Below, piece by piece: positions 1 through 7,329 of a DNA stretch of 64,000 nucleotides. The notes under the pieces are model-generated. The model was not told the origin of the DNA. It ran no database searches and saw only the letters and a program-made list of their open reading frames with translations. Both the position numbers and the translations under genes were made by a program. Within the stretch, counting starts at the first letter, position 1. Each line of letters opens with the position of its first letter. Source of the stretch: Bacteroidales bacterium (lineage in GTDB: Bacteria; Bacteroidota; Bacteroidia; Bacteroidales; GCA-2748055); assembly GCA_021738565.1 (NCBI GenBank), contig JAIPBT010000012.1, forward strand, positions 1-64,000, read 5' to 3'.

Positions 1-209
1 CCATTTTAAGCAGTTTTCGAAAAAATACAGATTTTCAGATATATTCAGTCGGCAAAAATTTTATGGATTGTATGACGCTCTGTTCAACTCATATGGATTA
101 TCTTTAGTTAGGAAATGAGTTTTTACACAGACTCCCGTTTAACCAAATAATCTTAGCTTGCTTCATCCAAAAATTGTATTTTTATTGATCTTCCTTAAAA
201 CTTTCTGAA
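1..209. other. left-edge non-coding stretch
   Basis: AT-rich sequence at the left border with no ORF that reads like a protein on either strand. It presumably holds the promoter region of the MlrC-like fragment at 210, but I see no convincing -33/-7 pair of the Bacteroidota type (TTTG / TAnnTTTG). Nothing else was recognised. Confidence 0.4.
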
Positions 210-479
210 ATGAAACAAACATTCAACTTCTGGGTCCTTTTTCTTTTATTTCCTGCAGTTTTTCTACTTATAACTTCATGCGGAAAGAAGGGCAAATCCA
301 TTGAAACAAATGAGAAGATCACAATCCTCTATGCCGAATTCATGCACGAGGTCAACTCCTTCAATCCGGTGGCAACAAAAGAGCGCGACTTCAAAGCCGA
401 CCATCTTTTCTACGGTGAAGATGTCATCGCATCGTCCATTGAAGAAGAAAAACAACCTTTTATTCAATTGAAAAATTAA
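210..479 (+). pseudogene. truncated MlrC (peptidase M81) family lipoprotein
   Basis: An 89-aa ORF. Residues 1-24 form a lipoprotein signal with lipobox 'LITSCGKK'. Residues 36-75 then read like the extreme N-terminus of the M81/microcystinase C (MlrC) family, where a short beta-strand is followed by a H-E-x-N-[TS]-F-x-P motif; here it is 'FMHEVNSFNP', followed by an acidic 'RDF'. In the family the histidine of this motif belongs to the metal site. Full proteins of the family are roughly 480-550 residues; this one stops after about 50 family residues and nothing downstream resumes the homology. I therefore read it as the 5' remnant of a deleted gene. A short functional lipoprotein is possible but less likely. 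The family match is from memory of the motif. Confidence 0.55.
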
Positions 480-578
480 TCTACAAAACACCGGGCAGGC
501 TGAAATATTTTTTATAAAAGCATATGTAAGACCGGAAAGGATAATTTCAATATCTTTATGTTGGAAAACTGAATCAAT

Positions 579-770
579 ATGGCATCAGCAATCGTCAAAC
601 TGAACATCGCTACTTACAGTGGCGAAGAATACGTGATAGAGGTTCCATGCAAGAAAAATGATGTAGATGAGCTTATTATAGCAAAGGCATGGAAAAAACT
701 AAAAGAGGAAGAGGGCGGATCGCTTCCTTACGGGCACCGGACTGCCACCATTATAAAACGGATTGATTGA
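579..770 (+). CDS. small hypothetical protein (63 aa)
   Basis: A 63-residue ORF with an ATG start, charged and without signal peptide or membrane segment ('VNDVDELI'-like acidic core, many Lys/Glu, C-terminus 'TIIKRID'). It is probably a cytoplasmic alpha/beta mini-protein. A TATCTTTA sequence about 20 bases before the ATG resembles a Bacteroidota -7 box, but no -33 box is seen. It stands in front of the GH115 gene with an 83-base gap to that gene's preferred start. I do not recognise a family. The composition looks protein-like rather than like a random frame, but its status as a gene is only moderately certain. Confidence 0.5.
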   Translation: MASAIVKLNIATYSGEEYVIEVPCKKNDVDELIIAKAWKKLKEEEGGSLPYGHRTATIIKRID

Positions 771-853
771 ATAAGGATCCTTACTCTCGTTCACTGCCCG
801 GCATTGATCACTCCCATGATTTAATAGATCGTCTGACTGTAAAAAATTCATCT

Positions 854-3727
854 ATGAACAGAATAACTGCAATACTTTTTGCCATCTCAATTACCCTGTT
901 GTCATCATGCGGGGGGAAAAAATATGTGAATGATTATGTCTCTTCAAACGATCCAACCGGCGCTTTTACATTGTTTGACAAGGAATCGCTGACAGCTCTA
1001 GCTACACATCCCGAAGATCATCAAGGTGTAAGCATTGCCCTGGAAAATTTCAGAAATGACCTTGCAGGTGTTTCCGGAAGGGAAATACCGTCTACGGTTA
1101 CAGAGATCCCCCGGGAAGGAACGGTCGTTATTGCCGGCACCCTGGGAAAGAGTCCCTGGATAGATGACCTGGCTGAACGGGGCCTGATCCCGGCAGCAGA
1201 ACTAAAGGGCAAATGGGAGAAATTTATCATTACAGCAATTGAAACACCTTTCCCCGGTATCTCCTCTGCACTTGTAATCGCCGGAAGCGACAAAAGGGGA
1301 ACGATTTACGGAATCTATGACCTATCTGAAAAGATTGGGGTCTCCCCCTGGTACTATTGGGCAGACGTGCCCGTTCAGCAAAGGGATGAACTGCATGTAT
1401 TGCCCGGAATACATACGGATGGAGAGCCTAAGGTACGTTACAGGGGCATCTTCATCAACGATGAGGCCCCTGCCCTTGCCGGATGGGTACATGAGAATTT
1501 CGGAGACTTCAACCACGAATTTTATGAACATGTTTTTGAGCTGATCCTTCGCCTGAAAGGAAATTACCTGTGGCCTGCCATGTGGGGAAGGGCCTTCTAC
1601 GATGACGACACGTTGAATCCTGTCAGGGCCGATGCGCACGGGGTGGTGATCGGCACTTCTCACCACGAACCGCTGATGCGTGCCCATGCCGAATGGAGCA
1701 GGTACGGTGAAGGCCCCTGGAACTATGAAGAAAACCCGGAAATCCTGAGGGAATTCTGGAGAACCGGTATCGAACGCATGGGAGACCACGAAAGCATTGT
1801 GACCATCGGGATGCGTGGAGACGGTGATGAACCAATGACCGAAGGAACAGCCATCGCGCTATTGGAAAGGATTGTAAAGGACCAACGGAAAATCATCGAA
1901 GAGGTTACCGGCAAGCCTGCCCATGAAACACCGCAGGCATGGGCTCTGTATAAGGAAGTACAGGCGTATTACGACAACGGGATGCGTGTTCCCGGGGATG
2001 TTCTCCTGCTCCTTTGCGACGACAACTGGGGCAACATCCGGAAACTTCCGAAACCGGAGGACCGTGACCGGGAAGGCGGTTTCGGCATCTACTACCATTT
2101 TGATTATGTAGGCGGACCCAGGAATTACAAATGGCTGAATACGAATCAGATTGAAAGAACATGGGACCAGATGCACCTGGCATACGAATATGGTGCCGAC
2201 AGGCTCTGGATCGTGAATGTGGGTGATATCAAACCCATGGAATTTCCCATCAGCTTTTTCCTGGATTATGCCTGGGATCCTGAAGCCATTGGAGCAGATG
2301 ATCTGCCGGGCTATTACAGTAACTGGGCAGAAGCACAATTCGGTCCCGGTAATGCTGAAGAAATTGGTTATATTCTCGCCAAATACACAAAATACAACGC
2401 CCGCAGAAAACCGGAAATGCTCGCTCCCGATACCTACAGCCTTATAAATTTCAGGGAATCCGAACGGGTTGTTAAAAAATACGATGCCCTGGCCAAGCGT
2501 GCTGAAAGGATATACAGCGAAATTGACCCCGTGTACAGGGATGCTTTCTTTCAGCTGGTACTGTTCCCGGTCCGGGCATGTGCGAACCTGAATGCACTGT
2601 ACCGCGTTACAGCGTTGAATCACCTGTACGCGAAACAGGGAAGGTCGCTGACCAATGTGATGGCGGACAGCGTGAAAGTGTTGTTTGAAAGGGATGCGGA
2701 AATGACAAGGCAATACCACGAGGAACTATCAGGCGGCAAATGGAACCACATGATGTCACAGACCCATATCGGCTATACCTACTGGCAGGAACCGCCTTTC
2801 AATAAAATGCCTGAAGTGAAAAACATTGATATCCCTGATGAAGCTGCATTGGGAATTGTCGCGGAGGGACATCGATACGGCGATTCAATCTCCGGCCATA
2901 CTCTGCCAGTGTTTGACCGGTACAATGACCAGGTATTTCGTATTGAGGTGTACAATAAAGGAGACGAACCATTTGAATTCAGGGCTGCCAGCGAAGACAA
3001 CTGGGTAAAATTGTCGAAAGACCATGGGAACGTCAGACACCAGGATACAATTGTTGTTTCTGTCGACTGGTCATTGCTGGAAGAATCTGTTAACTCGTCT
3101 GTGATCAATATTTCAGGTGCAGGTCAGACAGAACAGGTACAAGTCATTGCTGACAATACACTCTACCTTAAAGAAATTGAAAAACCGGTTTTCATGGAAG
3201 ACAACAATGTGGTTTCCATGCATGCGGAAAATTATTCAGAAGCGGTTGAAAGCAACGGGGTCCGGTGGGAATTCATCCCCAACCTTGGAAGAACAGCCGG
3301 GGCAATGACCTCGTTCCCGGTCAACAGTAACGTACAGAGTCCGGGGGGAAACAGTCCGCACCTGGTATACCCTGTATATCTGAAAGATACAGGTACCATT
3401 AACATACTGACATACCTCTCCCCGACCCTGAATTTTCACAATTCCGATGGCAGGAGGATTGCCGTTTCAATAGATGATCAACAGCCTGTTGTCATCAATA
3501 TACACGGTGAGAACCCAGGCTGGATGTGGAACTGGTGGGTGGGATCAAACATCATCTACACCAGGTCAGAACATCAGGTCGATTCACCGGGGCTGCATGA
3601 AATCAAATACTGGCTCGTGGATCCCGGACTTGTATTACAAAATTTGGTTGCTTATACCGGCGAAGCAAAAAGAAGCTATCTCGGTCCTCCTCAAAGTTTT
3701 TATAATAAAATAAAACATGGCTCCTGA
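854..3727 (+). CDS. GH115 family alpha-glucuronidase, lipoprotein
   Basis: Family GH115 removes (4-O-methyl)-glucuronic acid side chains from glucuronoxylan. The track begins at a TTG (767); the ATG at 854 is preferred because it starts a clean lipoprotein signal ending 'LLSSCGGKK' (957 aa). Family landmarks in order are: the N-terminal domain with 'GVSPWYYWADVPV' near residue 162, 'YRGIFINDE' near 195, 'NYLWPAMWGRAF' near 235, 'GTSHHEPLMRAH' near 266 and 'MRGDGDEPM' near 320, then an all-helical region and a C-terminal beta-sandwich from about residue 690. Length is normal for the family. The lipoprotein anchor puts it at the outer membrane or in the periplasm. The last 11 bases overlap the start of the aminotransferase gene, so the two are likely co-translated. 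Together with the GH10 xylanase at 38 kb it suggests glucuronoxylan use. Confidence 0.9.
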   Translation: MNRITAILFAISITLLSSCGGKKYVNDYVSSNDPTGAFTLFDKESLTALATHPEDHQGVSIALENFRNDLAGVSGREIPSTVTEIPREGTVVIAGTLGKSPWIDDLAERGLIPAAELKGKWEKFIITAIETPFPGISSALVIAGSDKRGTIYGIYDLSEKIGVSPWYYWADVPVQQRDELHVLPGIHTDGEPKVRYRGIFINDEAPALAGWVHENFGDFNHEFYEHVFELILRLKGNYLWPAMWGRAFYDDDTLNPVRADAHGVVIGTSHHEPLMRAHAEWSRYGEGPWNYEENPEILREFWRTGIERMGDHESIVTIGMRGDGDEPMTEGTAIALLERIVKDQRKIIEEVTGKPAHETPQAWALYKEVQAYYDNGMRVPGDVLLLLCDDNWGNIRKLPKPEDRDREGGFGIYYHFDYVGGPRNYKWLNTNQIERTWDQMHLAYEYGADRLWIVNVGDIKPMEFPISFFLDYAWDPEAIGADDLPGYYSNWAEAQFGPGNAEEIGYILAKYTKYNARRKPEMLAPDTYSLINFRESERVVKKYDALAKRAERIYSEIDPVYRDAFFQLVLFPVRACANLNALYRVTALNHLYAKQGRSLTNVMADSVKVLFERDAEMTRQYHEELSGGKWNHMMSQTHIGYTYWQEPPFNKMPEVKNIDIPDEAALGIVAEGHRYGDSISGHTLPVFDRYNDQVFRIEVYNKGDEPFEFRAASEDNWVKLSKDHGNVRHQDTIVVSVDWSLLEESVNSSVINISGAGQTEQVQVIADNTLYLKEIEKPVFMEDNNVVSMHAENYSEAVESNGVRWEFIPNLGRTAGAMTSFPVNSNVQSPGGNSPHLVYPVYLKDTGTINILTYLSPTLNFHNSDGRRIAVSIDDQQPVVINIHGENPGWMWNWWVGSNIIYTRSEHQVDSPGLHEIKYWLVDPGLVLQNLVAYTGEAKRSYLGPPQSFYNKIKHGS

Positions 3728-4538
3728 CTACCATTGTTATTTCAACGGTGAGATGATCCGTTATGCAGATTGCAAACTGCATGTTTCTGACCTGCTGATC
3801 CAGCGCGGATACGGTGTTTTTGATTTTTTCCGTTCGAGACAAGGAGATATCCACTGGCTGGATGATTACACAGATAGATTGTTCAAATCCATAAAACTAT
3901 CAGAATTTGATATAAGTCCGGAAAAGGAAGATTTCCAGGCCATGGTCAGTAATCTCCAGGTAAAAAACAAGCTTCACAACGGGGCATTCAAAGTAATCGT
4001 TACAGGAGGCGAATCGGAGAACCTGGCAGAGGTCTCAGGTTCACCTGATTTCATCATCCTGAATGTTCCCTGGAAAAGGCCACCCCTGGAAACATTCCAG
4101 AACGGGGTCCCCCTAATAAGTTACGATTATGTTCGTCCCAATCCGGAGATCAAGACGCTGAACTATTTCAACACCCTGAGACTCAGAAAAAAGATGAAAG
4201 AATACGGGGCCGTTGATGTATTGTTCCATAACGACAGGGTGTCTGAAGCATCACGAGCAAATCTTTTCTTTGTAAAGAACGGAAGTGTAACCACACCGGG
4301 GGACAACATCCTTATGGGTATAACAAGAAAACAGGTTATGTCAATTTTCAGGGAGGTCCGTGTAGTTGAAATTGATGCCGGCAGTATCTTTGATTTCGAC
4401 GAGATTTTCATGGCAAGCACCACCAGGGACATAACTCCTGTAGTTGCAGTGGATGGTAAAAAGATAGGCAGGGGCAAACCCGGTCCGTTCACCAAAGAGG
4501 TCCAGGCTTCCTTCAGGGAACGCGGTTATATGGAATGA
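3717..4538 (+). CDS. class IV aminotransferase (IlvE/PabC/D-amino-acid transaminase fold)
   Basis: A cytoplasmic PLP-dependent fold-type IV enzyme of 273 aa, the usual length. The candidate Schiff-base lysine is in 'EIKTLNYFNTL' near residue 144. The cofactor-binding signature follows in 'DRVSEASRANLFF' and 'GITRKQVM'. The N-terminal 'RGYGVFDFFR' is also typical. Sequence alone does not tell whether it is a branched-chain aminotransferase, a D-amino-acid transaminase or 4-amino-4-deoxychorismate lyase; the branched-chain-type name is often applied by default. It starts inside the end of the GH115 gene (11-base overlap), an odd pairing since the products work in different compartments. No signal peptide is present. 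Confidence 0.85.
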   Translation: MAPDYHCYFNGEMIRYADCKLHVSDLLIQRGYGVFDFFRSRQGDIHWLDDYTDRLFKSIKLSEFDISPEKEDFQAMVSNLQVKNKLHNGAFKVIVTGGESENLAEVSGSPDFIILNVPWKRPPLETFQNGVPLISYDYVRPNPEIKTLNYFNTLRLRKKMKEYGAVDVLFHNDRVSEASRANLFFVKNGSVTTPGDNILMGITRKQVMSIFREVRVVEIDAGSIFDFDEIFMASTTRDITPVVAVDGKKIGRGKPGPFTKEVQASFRERGYME

Positions 4539-4711
4539 CCTTCCATTTCAACGACACGGTTGCTGCCGGGACGGCTTTCCCATACCTTCAGTAATACCCT
4601 TTCACCATCAAAGCTGAAGCGGAAATACATTGATTGCGGACTCTATGTATAAATTTGCTTAAAAAGCCGTTATATTATTATAACTTGTTCCACCAACAAT
4701 TTACAAATTTA

Positions 4712-5392
4712 ATGCAGATGCATCCCGGCTGCCATACAAAAATATCAATTCTGATCCTGGGAATTTTCCTGCAGGGATGCGGGGAAACATTTAACCCAAA
4801 TACAGAATATGTAAAATTACGGATGGACAGCAAACAATGGCTGGTGGACGAAGAACACCAGGACGATTTCCTGCTCAGGGATTCCACTGAAAAAGAAAGA
4901 TTTTTCTTCGATAAGGAATGGGGCGGGTATCACAGTCAATGGATCACGGGAAGTTACCCTGACAAGACAGAGACGCACTTTGAAGGTATTGTCCAGTATT
5001 TTTATTCCGACCAGGATGCGAATTTCAGAATTGAGCTGGATGCCGGCTGGTTAAAAAAAGGAGATTTGCTGACCGTGCGGCTTGAAAAGCTGAGGTACAC
5101 ATATGATTTGAAATACAACCTGTTGACACATGTCGCAAGCGATGATGAATACAAGAGTACCTCCTTTGTGATTGACCACTACGAGCCGGGAGATACCTTA
5201 TTGTCCACATTAACATACCATGATACACTGACCCTGGACACCATTAAGTTTGCCTCCGTTTTCCATTTTACCTTGCGCGATTTCGAGGAGCAGTGGGAAC
5301 CAACCTCCCTAACTGAAATCTTCATCGGCAAACATGTGGGATTGATCGGTTATGCTGAGCATGGTGGAAAGAAAATGGTCAGGAAATATTAA
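4712..5392 (+). CDS. hypothetical lipoprotein
   Basis: The track starts at TTG 4634, but the ATG at 4712 (or 4718) gives a compact lipoprotein signal ending 'GIFLQGCGE', so I take that start (about 226 aa). The mature part is rich in beta-strand-like alternation and acidic/aromatic residues ('RFFFDKEWGGYHSQW'), with no cysteines after the anchor and no membrane segment. It looks like a periplasmic or outer-membrane-anchored beta-sandwich protein. I do not recognise the family. It stands alone between the aminotransferase and the beta-helix gene, with about 110 bases on its 3' side. Confidence 0.65.
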   Translation: MQMHPGCHTKISILILGIFLQGCGETFNPNTEYVKLRMDSKQWLVDEEHQDDFLLRDSTEKERFFFDKEWGGYHSQWITGSYPDKTETHFEGIVQYFYSDQDANFRIELDAGWLKKGDLLTVRLEKLRYTYDLKYNLLTHVASDDEYKSTSFVIDHYEPGDTLLSTLTYHDTLTLDTIKFASVFHFTLRDFEEQWEPTSLTEIFIGKHVGLIGYAEHGGKKMVRKY

Positions 5393-5500
5393 GGATTATA
5401 AACATTCAAAACTCCCGGTAATGACTCCCGATACATTGGTTAAGACATATATTGATGTCCTGGGAAGCCGACAAACAAAATAATCAAAACCCATTAAAAT

Positions 5501-7156
5501 ATGCTTATGACAAAATATCTCTTCTTTTCGATCTTCTTTTTAACCATTACAATTGCAGTACAGGCACAAAGAAATCCACCGGGAAATGTGGTAATAACAT
5601 CCACAAAGGGAGAAACCCGGGTCCAAAAGGGCGAGAACGGGGAATTACATGTGAATGTATCCCCAGTTGATGTCCGTGAATTAAAAAAACGGGGATCGGT
5701 CCGCTACAGTGACTTCGGCGCTGTGGGCAACGGCAAAACAGATGATATTGACGCCATCGCTGCGGCCCATGCATTCGCGAATGAACATGACCTCCCGGTG
5801 AAAGCCGATAACGGGGCCACCTACTACATCGGGGGAAAACAGCTTTCGGCAGTCATCCGGACAAACACCGATTTCGGCACAGCGGCCTTCATCATTGACG
5901 ATACCGATGTACAAAATCGCCATACTCCTGTTTTTATGGTCAGCTCCGGCATGCAGCCGTTTAAACCTGAGGGTATATCTTCGCTTAAAAAGAACCAGGA
6001 TAAAATCGATCTCTCCCTGCCCGGAACCTGTCTGGTCACTGTGACCAATTCCCACGTGAGACGCTATATCCGCTTCGGACTGAACCAGAACAATGGCTCC
6101 CCGCAGACGGATATCTTTGTTGTTGACAAAAACGGCAATGTAGATATGGACGCTCCGGTCATCTGGGACTTTGACCGGATAACGGAGATCACCGCACTGC
6201 CCATGGATGATACAACGCTGAAAATCACCGGGGGACGTTTTACCACCATTGCAAATCAAGCTGACTCCAGATACACCTATTATAGTCGAAACATCGCAAT
6301 CAGGCGTTCCAATGTGGTTGTGGATGGATTGGAACACCACGTTACCGGTGAGGGAGACCATGGTGCACCCTATGGCGGCTTCATCAATATTCGTGACTGC
6401 TCCCACGTGACGGTTAAGAATACCATCCTGACCGGACACAAAACATACCATACCATTGGCTCAGCAGGAAAACCTGTTCCCATGGGCTCCTACGACATTT
6501 CGGTAAACCGTGCACTCAATGTATCATTCGTGAACTGCAGCCAGACAAACAGCATCGATGACCGCATCTACTGGGGAATCATGGGGTCCAATTACTGCAA
6601 GAATCTTCTGTATGACAATTGTACCTTTTCCCGTTTCGACGCACACATGGGGGTGGCCAATGCCACCATCCGTAATTCCACCCTGGGACACATGGGGATC
6701 AATGCCATCGGAACCGGAACCTTTACCGTTGAGAACTGCACGGTACGCGGAAGGAGCCTGATAAACCTGCGCCGCGACTATGGCAGTACATGGGAGGGAG
6801 AGTTCATCATCCGTAACTGTGTCTTTGTACCTTCCGGAGGAAAACCTGTCAGTGCCAGTCTGATCAGTGGTTTTAATTCCGGACAGCATGATTTTGGCTA
6901 CACCTGTTATATGCCTGAACGGATCACCATCGAAAACCTTCATATCGATGACTCCAATCATCCGGAAAACTACCAGGGGCCTGCTGTTTTTGCAAATTTC
7001 AATCGACAAATGACTGACGACTCTTACCATGAGAAGTTTCCTTATATAAAAACCAGGGAAGTCATTCTAATAAATGTAACCATAGCAAGTAACAAGAAAT
7101 TGAGAATCAGTGATAACCCGTTCATGTTTAAGAATGTGAAGATAGTCACGAAATAA
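5501..7156 (+). CDS. secreted right-handed beta-helix protein (pectate-lyase-3-like)
   Basis: A 551-aa exported protein with a signal peptide (cleavage probably after 'VQAQ'). From about residue 68, 'YSDFGAVGNGKTDDIDAI' is the standard entry of the Pectate_lyase_3 / GH28-like beta-helix superfamily, and the rest has short repeated strands rich in N, G and V ('NCTFSRFD', 'TIRNSTLGHMG', 'TVENCTVRG'). I do not see the GH28 catalytic signature (NTDG..D, GDD), so a polygalacturonase call is not supported; a lyase, an epimerase or another glycan-acting helix remain possible. The start could also be the ATG two codons later. It probably acts outside the cytoplasm on acidic glycans, which is inferred from the fold and the CAZyme neighbourhood. 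Confidence 0.75.
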   Translation: MLMTKYLFFSIFFLTITIAVQAQRNPPGNVVITSTKGETRVQKGENGELHVNVSPVDVRELKKRGSVRYSDFGAVGNGKTDDIDAIAAAHAFANEHDLPVKADNGATYYIGGKQLSAVIRTNTDFGTAAFIIDDTDVQNRHTPVFMVSSGMQPFKPEGISSLKKNQDKIDLSLPGTCLVTVTNSHVRRYIRFGLNQNNGSPQTDIFVVDKNGNVDMDAPVIWDFDRITEITALPMDDTTLKITGGRFTTIANQADSRYTYYSRNIAIRRSNVVVDGLEHHVTGEGDHGAPYGGFINIRDCSHVTVKNTILTGHKTYHTIGSAGKPVPMGSYDISVNRALNVSFVNCSQTNSIDDRIYWGIMGSNYCKNLLYDNCTFSRFDAHMGVANATIRNSTLGHMGINAIGTGTFTVENCTVRGRSLINLRRDYGSTWEGEFIIRNCVFVPSGGKPVSASLISGFNSGQHDFGYTCYMPERITIENLHIDDSNHPENYQGPAVFANFNRQMTDDSYHEKFPYIKTREVILINVTIASNKKLRISDNPFMFKNVKIVTK

Positions 7157-7179
7157 CGCTTGATACATGCAACACTAAA

Positions 7180-7216
7180 GAGAGTCTGTCAATAAAGTCG
7201 AGTGGCTGGATGCTTA
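7180..7216. repeat. fragment of the dispersed palindromic element
   Basis: The sequence 'GTCTGTCAATAAAGTCGAG' followed directly by 'TGGCTGGATG' matches the outer end of the element seen complete at 17966 and 38090. At 17.95 kb the same order is 'TGTCTATAAAGTTGGAGTG'; the reverse complement of 38.2 kb gives 'TTAATAAAGTGCAGTGGCT'. The inner palindrome is missing here. The piece lies in the 173-base spacer between the beta-helix gene and the T9SS surface protein; the rest of the spacer is AT-rich and otherwise featureless. Confidence 0.55.
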
Positions 7217-7329
7217 TTATAAGAATTTTTCTTGTTTTTCAGCAGGCCCTATTTATGAAACCTTATAATATTATCTGCAATCTGATTTTTATTTATTAAC
7301 TTGAATCACAGAATTCAATTCAAATAATT

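Noticed and set aside
1859-2719. 286-aa minus-strand ORF inside the GH115 gene
   Set aside because: Shadow ORF opposite a gene with clear family motifs; its translation lacks recognisable domains.
5681-6451. 256-aa minus-strand ORF inside the beta-helix gene
   Set aside because: Shadow of the plus-strand gene, which has a signal peptide and the Pectate_lyase_3 motif.
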